DNA of 64,000 nt from Terriglobia bacterium (GTDB lineage: Bacteria; Acidobacteriota; Terriglobia; Terriglobales; Acidobacteriaceae), in NCBI GenBank assembly GCA_020072585.1, contig JAIQGL010000026.1, positions 116,913 through 180,912 of the forward strand, in the 5' to 3' direction. The notes beneath the pieces are model-generated. The model was not told where the DNA came from. It worked only from the letters and a program-made list of their open reading frames with translations, and ran no database searches. The translations under genes were made by a program, and so were the position numbers. Positions 1 to 8,092 of this stretch are shown here, piece after piece. How positions within the stretch are numbered: the first letter of the stretch is position 1; each line of letters starts with the position of its first letter.

Positions 1-144
1 GGCAATCATCCAACTGAGTCGAAAGCGGGTGCGCTTTTCCCGCGACTGCTCTTCCTCTTTCACTGCGCCCGGCGCTGGAGGACTCTCGATTGTTGAGGTT
101 GGGGCACGGAGGTCGAGATCGGTTTCAATATGGGAATGTGCCAT
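1..144 (-). CDS. 5' end of a membrane protein, possibly an RND/HlyD-type adaptor (partial)
   Basis: An open frame starts with ATG at 144 and runs leftwards off the window edge, leaving 48 codons. A GAGGTG ribosome-binding site lies 5 bases before the ATG. The visible part is a Pro/Glu-rich, charged cytoplasmic N-terminus followed by a basic RTRFR stretch and the start of a hydrophobic segment (LSWMIA), as at the N-terminus of many membrane-fusion proteins of efflux pumps. Only the N-terminus is visible, so the family is a guess. The presence of a gene is better supported, by the ribosome-binding site and the topology pattern. Confidence 0.5.
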   Translation of the reverse strand, partial: MAHSHIETDLDLRAPTSTIESPPAPGAVKEEEQSREKRTRFRLSWMIA

Positions 145-196
145 CCGTTCACCTCGTGGAGATCTTTCTCTCGAACCTTTCTCCCCTCTAGCCTAG

Positions 197-962
197 AGGA
201 GCGAGTGGCTACCTTACCGTGATGGATGTCACAAGGCTCCGGAGGGCTACGGGACGCCCGTTCGAATCGATTATGAGACCGGCTACGGTAGTCGGCAGGG
301 CGAGGCGAGCGAGCCGATTGCGCAGAAAGAGGTAGAACTTCACTATTTCGCGGAGGGATTCATAAAAAGAGGGTGCTCCGTTTTTTATTTCGATGGTCCG
401 GGCCAGGGCGAACTGTATGGACGGGCACAGATTGAGGGCGGGTTCGAGAAAGTAATTGGCAATGTCATTTCTTTTCTTTCCACGAATCCGCTGATTGGAT
501 CGGCAGGGATTGGATGTTTTGGAGTCGCTCTTGGAGGTCATCTGGCATGCGGCGCCTCGGCTGCCAATCCTCGCATTGGCGCTTGCATCAGCCTCGGCGG
601 CTTTTTTGACGCCCAGGGTGCTGACGCGACTACCTGCGACGGCCCGCGCGGCCTTGCTGGAAGCCTACGGGTTGTCTAGTGACGACTATTTACAAGATCT
701 TGCCCCAATGGTCTCTCTCGCATCTTCGCACAGGCAGATGAAGGCGCCACTATTGCTTGTACACGGCGCGTCTGATCACCCGGTCGACATGGATCAGGTC
801 AAGGCAATGCAAAACTGGGCCGGCGGACACGTAGATACAGTAGCTTTTGATGGAGCAAACCATATTTGTACAGACCGCTTCATTGAATGCGTCTCCCGGA
901 TGTGCGATTGGATGACCAACTGGCTGATCCACAAAAACACTTCGTCGCTCGCAGTCATTTGA
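197..962 (+). pseudogene. Decayed FrsA/DUF1100-type alpha/beta-hydrolase (esterase)
   Basis: Two frames together spell most of an alpha/beta hydrolase. Frame 2 (about 197-610) gives LHYFAEGF, then FYFDGPGQGE and GCFGVALGGHLACG. From about 605-640 onwards the match continues in frame 3 (to 962), with the C-terminal APLLLVHGASD and the histidine region FDGANHIC. A one-base shift, possibly in the T run at 602-607, is needed to join them. There is no start codon in frame 2 after the stop at 194, so the N-terminal strand region is missing. The nucleophile elbow reads GVALGG where the family has GxSxGG, so the catalytic Ser is replaced by Ala. All three defects point to a non-functional remnant. 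Confidence 0.7.
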
Positions 963-974
963 GGTGTTTCGACA

Positions 975-1009
975 GAAAAAATATGGCCATGTGCAGGCAT
1001 GGCCATATT
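975..1009 (-). terminator. Rho-independent terminator of the PPTase gene
   Basis: There is a perfect 12-bp stem, AATATGGCCATG at 980-991 pairing with 998-1009, with a 6-base loop. Read on the minus strand it is followed by a run of six T (976-981 on the plus strand are A). This sits 72 bases past the stop of the minus-strand phosphopantetheinyl transferase gene, in the right orientation to end its transcript. Confidence 0.75.
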
Positions 1010-1081
1010 ATCAGTGACAATCTCACTGCAAGGTCGCATCAAACTCGAAGGGAATTCCTCTGAACGACTGCGAGCAGACGA

Positions 1082-1849
1082 TCAGATCCCTGGGAGATAC
1101 TGCGGGCTCCACTCCCACAATCGAAGCACATGATCACTGCCTTCCACGGCCAGCGCAGCTTTATAGCCGGGACCCGGATGGAGTGCATGGAAACGCCAGC
1201 GTGAAAAAAATTCATCGCCGCTTTTTACCTGCAACAGCGCAGGTTCCTCTCCGGGAGCAAAGGCGACCTCAAAACTGTCAAGGGGGATGAAGAGCCCTTC
1301 GCCGCGTGCCTTGATGTAGGCTTCTTTCCGTGTCCAGCAATTAAAGAAGGCGTCAATGCTCTGATCGGCGTTCAGAGTTGTCAGCTTCGCGCATTCCTCG
1401 GGCGAGAAGAAACGTGTGGCGATCTCTCCGCTGGCAAAGTCCGGCCGAATCTGTTCTACATCAACGCCAAGCTCCATGTTGCGCGCCACGGCAAGCAAGG
1501 CAATCTCCCCGGAATGTGAAAGATTGAAGCGAAGGCCGGAAGCGCTCTGTGGAGCAGCAAGATCGGGCTTGCCCTGCGGACCATACACAAAACTGATCTC
1601 GCGCGGGCCCAGGCTTAAATATGTCCCAAGCAGTTGCCGCATCGCGCCCCGGGCAACGGTAAACCGGGTCCGGTCTTTGGCAAAATAGAACCGGTCAGCC
1701 CGTTCAATCTCATTCGCTGCCAGCAATTCACGATAATGTTGTATGACACGTTCGGGCTGGACCAGGCCTATTCGCCAAACGTGGACATCTCCTGGCCGAA
1801 TGCCACCAGCTTCAGCAGTTGCGATCCAGCCCTGTGCATCATTGACCAT
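1082..1849 (-). CDS. 4'-phosphopantetheinyl transferase (Sfp type)
   Basis: This enzyme moves the phosphopantetheine arm of CoA onto a serine of carrier proteins (PKS, NRPS or fatty-acid ACP) in the cytoplasm. The Sfp-type signatures are all present in 255 residues: NLSHS at 109-113, the metal-binding GVDVE at 128-132, FFSPEE at 147-152 and WTRKEAYIK at 172-180. The ATG at 1849 is preferred, with GGGAAG nine bases upstream; a TTG at 1903 would add 18 residues. Length fits the Sfp group rather than short AcpS. No carrier-protein synthase is visible in the window, so the substrate is unknown. The decayed esterase next door is of a type sometimes found beside such clusters, which is only suggestive. 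Confidence 0.93.
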   Translation of the reverse strand: MVNDAQGWIATAEAGGIRPGDVHVWRIGLVQPERVIQHYRELLAANEIERADRFYFAKDRTRFTVARGAMRQLLGTYLSLGPREISFVYGPQGKPDLAAPQSASGLRFNLSHSGEIALLAVARNMELGVDVEQIRPDFASGEIATRFFSPEECAKLTTLNADQSIDAFFNCWTRKEAYIKARGEGLFIPLDSFEVAFAPGEEPALLQVKSGDEFFSRWRFHALHPGPGYKAALAVEGSDHVLRLWEWSPQYLPGI

Positions 1850-2054
1850 GAAATTTGTCTTCCCAGCTCTGCGGGCCCCCAATGAAGCATTGATCGAAGG
1901 CAAATCTGTTTGAAATCGTGACGATTATAGGTGATGTAACAGCTATGATCCTCCAGAAAATCGCTGTCCGGCACGGGATGGCCACGTGCGCCATGCCAGC
2001 CTTCCGCCATCTAATCTGCTATCCTTTTAGGCAGAGTTTTTCCGGAGGTGCTCC

Positions 2055-2405
2055 GTGCTCAGCAAATACAGCAAGGGCGTATTGGCAGTTGCCGCGATTG
2101 CGGCAATGTTCATGATGGTTGGCTGCCCCACAGGCGCCAGTATCGCGGACATCACTAAAGATCCCGGCCGCTATGCCGGCAAAGATGTGACCATTCATGG
2201 TTCGGTCTCAGACTCGTTTGGCGCTCTGGGCAACGGAGTTTTTCAAATCGACGACGGCACAGGAAGCATGTGGGTTTACAGCCAGAACTTTGGTGTGCCC
2301 GGCAACGGCAATAATGTGAAAGTGGTTGGTAGAGTTGAACAGGGCTTTGCTCTGGGTGGACGCAATTTTGGAGTGATTTTACGGCAGACTGAAGCCCGGG
2401 ACTGA
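2055..2405 (+). CDS. Small OB-fold lipoprotein
   Basis: A 116-residue protein starting at GTG, with GGAGGTG five bases upstream. A hydrophobic signal ends in a lipobox MMVGC with Cys24 as the lipidation site, so it is probably anchored to a membrane on the periplasmic side. The mature part reads as a nucleic-acid/OB-like beta fold: DITKDPGRYAGKDVTIHGSV, then FQIDDGTGSMWVYS and VKVVGRVEQGF. This is the pattern of bacterial tRNA_anti-like (YgiW/BOF-type) domains. The molecular function of these lipoproteins is not established. The gene stands alone, convergent with the M56 protease gene. Confidence 0.8.
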   Translation: MLSKYSKGVLAVAAIAAMFMMVGCPTGASIADITKDPGRYAGKDVTIHGSVSDSFGALGNGVFQIDDGTGSMWVYSQNFGVPGNGNNVKVVGRVEQGFALGGRNFGVILRQTEARD

Positions 2406-2434
2406 GTCACTAGTGTCTCCCTTGGTGCGAAAGC

Positions 2435-5329
2435 TTACAGCGTCGCTCTCTTCACCACTGCTGCCAGAGCACGATTGCGCTCGAACTCACTGTGGATGGA
2501 TTCAGCCGTCTTGATGTAGCTTTCACGCAATGGGCCTTCCAGCGTATAGGAGCGGGCCACCGTTAGCAAAACGCGGGCCTTCTCATTGTCAGAATTGATT
2601 CGGGTAGCCGCCTCCAGCACTTTGCCGACCGCCGCATTGCTTAGTTTATTGCCGTCCAGCAGGGCCAGCAGGCAGCGCGAGCGTTCGTAGTCAGACTTCA
2701 TTGAGTCGACTACTTTCAGATAGTTTGCCATCTGGGCTTCATCGAACTTGCCTTGTTTCGCCAAGCCCAGCAGCAGGCGTGATTTTTCATAATCAGAGTT
2801 GATGCCGGCTGCGGCATCCATCATGCCGTTGAGTTGATTGCCCGTCAGCTTATATTTCTGCATCGGGGCCAGCAGGTCGCGCGACTTTTCGTAATCTGAG
2901 TGGATGGAAGATACCAGCTTGAGATAGAAATCGAGCTGCGACTGGTCAAACGATTTCTGGTCGAGCAGGGAGAGCAGGATGCGCGACTTCTCATAGTCAC
3001 TCTTGATGCTCGCGGCCGAGTTGAGCGCCATGCCAACGTTTTCCTTCGAGATGTTGGGGCGGCGCAGCAGCTCAATCAAAACGCGGGAATGCTCATAGTC
3101 GCTCTTAAGTTTGCCGGCAGCGTTGATGAATGCCGTCCGCGAGGCTTCATCGGGCAGGTCATATTTCCTGGCCACCGTCATCAGCACACGCGCCATCTCG
3201 TAATCTGAATGGATCTGGTCCCCGGCCTGTTGGATGATGCGCTGCACTACCGGTGAGGGCAGGTTGGGCTGCTCCAGCAGCTTGCGGAAATATATGCTGC
3301 GCACATAATCGGACTGGAGGTTGTTGATCTCATCCAGCACGGCGGTGGGCCCGCCCTTGGCCAGCAGCGCGGGAACGCGTAGATCGGCGGCAATGCCGGT
3401 GCTGCGCTCCAGATCCAGCAGGAATTGCGCGAACCATGTTTTCGCGCTGCCTTCAAACGGCTGCTGTTTACCGTTAATCTTATAAACATATTGCAGACCG
3501 TTGTCAGAGGGCGTGACCTTTACCTGTTTGAGTGTATCGTCCTGACGTAAATTTACTTCAAAAAAGCCGCCGGGAGAGATGCTGTTGATTTCCGTAGCCT
3601 CGGCATTAAATTTGATCTCGCCTTCAGCGCGAAGATCGAGGCTGCAATTGTCGCCGGACCATGTGGCGCTCCAGCGTTTGTCGCCATTGTGCGACTCAAT
3701 GTTCATGTGGTGGAGTTTGGCGCGAGTGCCGCACACGCTTATTTCGCCACCCGGAACTGACGGCACCGCCGGGACCGCAGGAACGCCGGGAACCGCAGGC
3801 ACGGCGGGTATGGCTGGAACCGCTGGAACGCCACCTTGTACGCCGCCCTCCACACCTCCACGTACTCCACTCAATTCAGGCATTGCTGGAGCTTCAGGGG
3901 CTTCTGCGGGCTCTGGCGGTTCCGGGGCCTCGGGTGCTTCGGGGGCCTCCGCCACTTCGGGGCTTTCGTCGCCATTGTCAGAAGACGGAGTCGAGGCTAC
4001 GACAGGGCGTGATCCAGCAATAGCAGCCGGCGCCGTTGCGCTTTCCGGGTGCGTGGCGAGTGCGGGAGCGATAGCAGGGCTCGGCTTTTTCTTGTTTGCC
4101 TTCACGGCAGGCGTGCTGTCTTGCCGTGCGGGACGTAGCGCTGAGAGTGGCAGCACAATGCCCAGCGTCAAAGCAGCCAGGGCCAGTGCGGCCTTGCGTG
4201 AAACCGATCCGCGCGGCAATGCGGGATTTAAGACCGCCAACACGCGGCCTTCCAGCTGTGAGCGTCGCGCCATTGCCAGCGCGGCCGCCAGCTCCGGTCC
4301 GCGTAATCCTGAAACGATGTCGAGAAGTTCGTGAGCATAGTCTGAGGCCTTGGTTCCCGCCGCCAATACCTGGTCGTCACAGGCGCGCTCGCGCTCAGCG
4401 CGCATCGCCCGCGCCATGAGCCACACCAGAGGATGAAACCAGTAAAGCGCAGTTGCCAGTTCAGCCAGGGCCTGTGTCAGTGCATCCAGTCGTTGAATAT
4501 GCGCGAGTTCATGATTCAGGATGGCGGAACGCCGCATGGGCGACCACTCCGCGTAGTCGAGCGAGAGGATAATGCGCGGGAAAAGAATGCCGGTAGTAAT
4601 TGGGATTTCAATCTCGTCGCTCACTAGCAATGCAACATGGCGGTCGATTCCCAGATTGCCGGCCAGGGCGCGGACCTGAGCGTTCCAGCCCGAATCAGTG
4701 AGCACGCCAGCGCGACGTACAAGCGCGGCCATCCGCATGGTATTCAACCGCCAGCGCGCCAGAAAGAAGCAGGCTCCAGCGATCCAGAGCCCAAGCAGAA
4801 GCTGGGGCAGATAGGCGGACAGTCTGGCTGTAAGCGGCGTAGGCGTGGCTACGGACTCATTGGTCGCAGCCAGATCCGGCGGAGCTATGGGGCCGGGGGG
4901 CATCGCAGCTTGTACCGCATGTACTGCACTCTGAGATTCAATGTTCGCTGCATTGCGCACTTCAGATTTAAAACTTGGAGTTATCGCCGCAGCAGACACT
5001 GGCGCGGAAGTCCGGTTGGTTGCGATTGCTGGGGCTTCGCTTGTTGCTATGGAGGGTGCTGAAGTGTTCCGGAGCGCAGATATTTGCCGCGGTATTGCGG
5101 GACGCGGTTTGGAAAATTCCGGAATTCCTTTCACGTGCCAGGCAGGCAGCAGCAGCACTGCGAAGGGAAGCAGCAGCAGCGCGGAGAGAGCGAACGTCCG
5201 CACCATGTGCTGTGTGGCTGCGGAACGGTTCTTCAACAGGGTTGCCGCGCTCCAGGCAAGGGCCAGCAGCAACGTGGACTTCACAACTGTATCCAGGATC
5301 ATGGCGGACGATGGCACGGATATATGCAT
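2435..5329 (-). CDS. BlaR1-type M56 membrane metallopeptidase with nine C-terminal SDYE repeats
   Basis: A 964-residue inner-membrane zinc peptidase of the BlaR1/MecR1 family, expected to sense a signal and lead to cleavage of its partner repressor. Hydrophobic segments lie near residues 17-32, 45-64, 172-190 and about 370-395. The zinc site HELAH is at 273-277, followed by ERERACDD (about 312-319) with the third ligand. There is no penicillin-binding sensor domain. Instead there is a Pro/Glu/Ala linker, a run of VP-A/G-VP repeats (about 480-520) and, from about residue 640, nine copies of a 33-39-residue repeat with core I-x-SDYE-K-S-R-x-LL. An AGGAGGGGAGA ribosome-binding site precedes the ATG. 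The gene is three bases from the blaI-like gene, so they form an operon. Confidence 0.9.
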   Translation of the reverse strand: MHISVPSSAMILDTVVKSTLLLALAWSAATLLKNRSAATQHMVRTFALSALLLLPFAVLLLPAWHVKGIPEFSKPRPAIPRQISALRNTSAPSIATSEAPAIATNRTSAPVSAAAITPSFKSEVRNAANIESQSAVHAVQAAMPPGPIAPPDLAATNESVATPTPLTARLSAYLPQLLLGLWIAGACFFLARWRLNTMRMAALVRRAGVLTDSGWNAQVRALAGNLGIDRHVALLVSDEIEIPITTGILFPRIILSLDYAEWSPMRRSAILNHELAHIQRLDALTQALAELATALYWFHPLVWLMARAMRAERERACDDQVLAAGTKASDYAHELLDIVSGLRGPELAAALAMARRSQLEGRVLAVLNPALPRGSVSRKAALALAALTLGIVLPLSALRPARQDSTPAVKANKKKPSPAIAPALATHPESATAPAAIAGSRPVVASTPSSDNGDESPEVAEAPEAPEAPEPPEPAEAPEAPAMPELSGVRGGVEGGVQGGVPAVPAIPAVPAVPGVPAVPAVPSVPGGEISVCGTRAKLHHMNIESHNGDKRWSATWSGDNCSLDLRAEGEIKFNAEATEINSISPGGFFEVNLRQDDTLKQVKVTPSDNGLQYVYKINGKQQPFEGSAKTWFAQFLLDLERSTGIAADLRVPALLAKGGPTAVLDEINNLQSDYVRSIYFRKLLEQPNLPSPVVQRIIQQAGDQIHSDYEMARVLMTVARKYDLPDEASRTAFINAAGKLKSDYEHSRVLIELLRRPNISKENVGMALNSAASIKSDYEKSRILLSLLDQKSFDQSQLDFYLKLVSSIHSDYEKSRDLLAPMQKYKLTGNQLNGMMDAAAGINSDYEKSRLLLGLAKQGKFDEAQMANYLKVVDSMKSDYERSRCLLALLDGNKLSNAAVGKVLEAATRINSDNEKARVLLTVARSYTLEGPLRESYIKTAESIHSEFERNRALAAVVKRATL

Positions 5330-5332
5330 GGC

Positions 5333-5722
5333 TTATCTCCCCTCCTGTTGCGCCTTCTTGATCAATTGCGAAAGGTATTGCTTGTCTTTCGCGGAGAGCG
5401 TGCTGTCAGACATCTCCAGCAGCGCCGCAACCGCCTGCTCCGGCGACCCTCCGAAAAAGGTCTTTACCATGTGCTTCAGGGCGTTGGCGCGCACCTGGCG
5501 GGTGTCGTCGGCCGGCAAGTAGACGTATTTGAGTCCTTCCTGTTCGTGGCGCAGATATCCTTTATCCTGCAGAAGACCAAGCATGCCGCGCACCGCGGAA
5601 TAGCTGGGCGGGTCCGGCAGTTCCGCAAGGACCTCATTCACTGTGGCCCGGCCGCGCCGGTAAATCACGTCCATGATCTGGCGTTCACGCCGCCCTAGCT
5701 GAAGATGTTTTTCGTTGCTCAT
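5333..5722 (-). CDS. BlaI/MecI/CopY-family transcriptional repressor
   Basis: A 129-residue winged-helix repressor. The N-terminal LGRRERQIMDVIYRRGRATVNEVLAEL and the recognition region SYSAVRGMLGLLQDKGYLRHEQEG are the standard BlaI DNA-binding layout. The C-terminal half would dimerise and carry the site cleaved on induction. AGGAGA lies three bases before the ATG. It is followed after three bases by the M56 peptidase gene, the usual BlaI-BlaR1 pairing. Two perfect inverted repeats just upstream (5761-5774 and 5779-5792) are probably its own operators. No beta-lactamase gene is present nearby, so the regulon here is probably envelope-related or just the operon itself. Confidence 0.93.
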   Translation of the reverse strand: MSNEKHLQLGRRERQIMDVIYRRGRATVNEVLAELPDPPSYSAVRGMLGLLQDKGYLRHEQEGLKYVYLPADDTRQVRANALKHMVKTFFGGSPEQAVAALLEMSDSTLSAKDKQYLSQLIKKAQQEGR

Positions 5723-5760
5723 GGCTCTCCTGGATGCAACTGTTGACCAATGGCCAATGT

Positions 5761-5792
5761 GCTAGTGTACTAGCACATGCTAATACATTAGC
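5761..5792. promoter_or_regulatory. Twin BlaI-like operators
   Basis: Two 14-bp inverted repeats with 6-bp arms stand side by side. GCTAGT-GT-ACTAGC is at 5761-5774 and GCTAAT-AC-ATTAGC is at 5779-5792, with centres 18 bp apart. They lie 39 to 70 bases upstream of the blaI-like start. A TTGACA on the minus strand (5804-5799) could be the -35 box of the same promoter, which would place both operators over the promoter. The closely spaced dyads fit dimer binding by a BlaI-family repressor. Confidence 0.7.
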
Positions 5793-5921
5793 AGACGATG
5801 TCAAGGGGCCCGGCAAGTATTTTTTTAGACTGTTTTAAGCGGCGCTGGTCTCGGACAAAAGCGTCTCTTTTTATTACTTACGCCGTAAATCAAGCGTTTT
5901 GGGGCCATTTAAAATACATTC

Positions 5922-6686
5922 TTGTCTCGACCGTCCGAATTCGACCGCCTCTGCGTTGTTCTGGTCTCAACGCGCAACCCGCTCAATATTGGGGCTGCGG
6001 CGCGGGCCATGAGCAATCTAGGCTTCTTGCGTCTGCGCGTGGTCAATCCCTATGAGGCATCGTTTCGCGAGGCGCGCTCCGCCGTGGGAGCAGCGCCCGT
6101 TCTGGCCAGCGCCGAGGAATACAAGAGCGTGGCGGAAGCTGTGGCTGATTGCTCGCTGGTGGTCGGGACAACGGCGGTGCGCCATCGCGAATTGCAACAT
6201 GCGCTGAGGCCGCTGCAACAGGGCGCGCCGATCATTCGCAAGCGGCTTCGCTCAGGTGGTCGCGTTGCACTGCTGTTCGGTTCGGAAAAACGTGGTCTTG
6301 CGAATGACGATCTCAGCCACTGCCACTGGCTTATGCATATCCCAACCCGCGAAGAGCACATCTCAATGAATCTGGGGCAGGCGGTTGCGATCTGTCTTTA
6401 TGAGCTGGCGCGCGGTGCGGGCGTGGCGCGAAACCGAACACAGAGCAAGGCCGCTCAAAACGCGGAGAAGATAAAGCCAGCGACAGCAGGCGAAATTGAA
6501 CGCGTTACCTTAATGCTCCTGGACGCACTGCGTGCGAGCGGCTACCTGGGGCAACGCTCCGTGGCAGCGAAAGAAGAAAAGGTCCGCCGCATGGTCCGCC
6601 GCCTGAATCTATCCGCCAATGACGCCGATGTCTGGCTGGGAATGTTGCGGCAAATGGTTTGGAAGATGAAACAGCAAGACGGATGA
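5922..6686 (+). CDS. TrmJ/SpoU-family tRNA 2'-O-methyltransferase
   Basis: A 254-residue SPOUT methyltransferase, most like TrmJ, which 2'-O-methylates residue 32 in the tRNA anticodon loop using S-adenosylmethionine. The three trefoil-knot motifs are visible: STRNPLNIGAAARAMSNLG (16-34), LLFGSEKRGLAN (117-128) and MNLGQAVAICLYEL (149-162). A C-terminal extension of about 85 residues is typical of TrmJ and absent from TrmL. The start is TTG at 5922. An in-frame stop ends only three codons upstream (5910-5912), so no earlier start is possible. No clear ribosome-binding site precedes it. Confidence 0.85.
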   Translation: MSRPSEFDRLCVVLVSTRNPLNIGAAARAMSNLGFLRLRVVNPYEASFREARSAVGAAPVLASAEEYKSVAEAVADCSLVVGTTAVRHRELQHALRPLQQGAPIIRKRLRSGGRVALLFGSEKRGLANDDLSHCHWLMHIPTREEHISMNLGQAVAICLYELARGAGVARNRTQSKAAQNAEKIKPATAGEIERVTLMLLDALRASGYLGQRSVAAKEEKVRRMVRRLNLSANDADVWLGMLRQMVWKMKQQDG

Positions 6687-6701
6687 TCAGCAAACGAACG
6701 A

Positions 6702-7544
6702 TTAATAGACGACCCCAGCCAGCTTTTCACTTTCCTGCCAGAGCCGGCGAGCAGCGTCGTTGTCGTGGGCTTCTTTTGTAGGTGTTGCCGGCCGGCATTT
6801 GTAATAGTAAAGACCGTTCGCGTTGCCGACCTTATCCAACGATGCCAGATAGACAATGGTTTCCGCGCCTTTCTCCGGTGAGATGGCAAAGGTCTTGGCG
6901 GCGCGGACCAGAAAAGAAAGAATGCCGCCGCTCTGATCGCCAAATCGCGTTGAGACAAAGCCTGGATGCAGAGAGCTGGCGGTCACGCCAGTGCCTTCCC
7001 ATCGCCTTGCCAGCTCGCGTGTGAAGAGAATATTGCAGAGCTTGGAGCGGCCATACACATGGAGTCCACGATAACTGTTCGCAGACTGAAGATCGTTGAA
7101 GTCGAGCTTTTCACCTTTATGAGCATCTGACGCCACATTCACTACACGTGCCGGCGCCGAGGCCCGTAGCCGGTCGCGCAGACCGTGAGTCAGTACAAAA
7201 TAAGACATATGGTTGGTGGCAAAGGTAAGTTCCATTCCGTCGACCGTGACCTGGCGCTTGGCAAAGAGCGCGCCAGCGTTATTGATCAGCACGTCAATGC
7301 GAGGTTCCGCAGCGGCAATTTCAGCCGCCACCCGCTTTACGTCAGCCAGACGCGAGAGATCAGCGTAATGGATGGAGTGATGGATGCCCGGTGAGATCGC
7401 ACGCAGGCTTGCCATTTCGGCTTCTCCACGCACCTTGTCGCGCGCCACCAGGACCAGGCGCGCTCCCATGGCAGCCAGTCTGGCCGCGGCAACCTGTCCT
7501 ATCCCCGACGTGGCGCCCGTGATCACAACAGTCTTTCCCCGCAT
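6702..7544 (-). CDS. Short-chain dehydrogenase/reductase (retinol-dehydrogenase-like)
   Basis: A classical SDR of 280 residues. It has the Rossmann nucleotide site TGATSGIG (9-16), NNAG (88-91), the catalytic Ser139 and YGRSK (Tyr164, Lys168). The fold and the FATNHMSYFVLT stretch are closest to the retinol dehydrogenase / protochlorophyllide-reductase-like SDR group, which are NADP-dependent. The substrate cannot be told. The ATG at 7544 is chosen because GGAGG lies nine bases upstream; a longer reading to 7598 has no such site. It is divergent from the small gene at 7658. Confidence 0.88.
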   Translation of the reverse strand: MRGKTVVITGATSGIGQVAAARLAAMGARLVLVARDKVRGEAEMASLRAISPGIHHSIHYADLSRLADVKRVAAEIAAAEPRIDVLINNAGALFAKRQVTVDGMELTFATNHMSYFVLTHGLRDRLRASAPARVVNVASDAHKGEKLDFNDLQSANSYRGLHVYGRSKLCNILFTRELARRWEGTGVTASSLHPGFVSTRFGDQSGGILSFLVRAAKTFAISPEKGAETIVYLASLDKVGNANGLYYYKCRPATPTKEAHDNDAARRLWQESEKLAGVVY

Positions 7545-7657
7545 TATTCCAAGCCTCCAGTGAACAGTACATAAGTCTATCAATTGCGAAACACGCACAA
7601 AAATGGTTGTTCACGCTTCCAGTCCGGGATATCATGGGAGCCTTTCGACGTTGAAAT

Positions 7658-8044
7658 ATGAAGCTCCCATCCACCACGTCAAGACTGCTCGCTTTGCAGG
7701 AAGCCACCAACGCTGAGCTATGTCTGCGCCTGGGAGAGGTTTTCAAGCGCCACCGGAGCATGGCCTTTACTGGCCGCAATGACAACCTCTTCACGGAGCA
7801 CTGGACGCCCGAATTGGCTGCCGCCGGATATGATTTCGAAGGATTCGAGATCAAAGGCGCTGATATGGTTTTGCATGGCGTAGAGCACGCCTGCGGTTTT
7901 GTTTACCGCATCAGCGTTGCCTTTCCGCTTGAGCTGATTGATGACGTCATCGCAATAGAAGCTTACTTTGAGCGCCGGAAAATCGCAGACGCCGAGCTTT
8001 CCGCGGCAACCCCAACGGGCCTATCCAATCCTCCTGCGCTTTGA
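7658..8044 (+). CDS. Hypothetical protein, 128 aa
   Basis: Not recognised. A soluble, mixed alpha/beta-looking protein without a signal peptide or membrane segment. Notable stretches are the central HWTPELAAAGYDFEGFEIKGADMVLHG and a later FPLELIDDVIAIEAYFERRK. It runs divergently from the SDR gene and convergently to the PuuD-like gene. No ribosome-binding site stands close to the ATG, so the start is less certain. Codon use resembles the neighbours. Confidence 0.6.
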   Translation: MKLPSTTSRLLALQEATNAELCLRLGEVFKRHRSMAFTGRNDNLFTEHWTPELAAAGYDFEGFEIKGADMVLHGVEHACGFVYRISVAFPLELIDDVIAIEAYFERRKIADAELSAATPTGLSNPPAL

Positions 8045-8092
8045 TCCCTCTTGATGTTCCACTCAGCACTAACAATCCGCAAGCGTTGATCT

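Noticed and set aside
3760..3900. Simple-sequence repeat suggesting a separate element
   Set aside because: It is the in-frame VP-repeat linker of the M56 protein, read on the minus strand.
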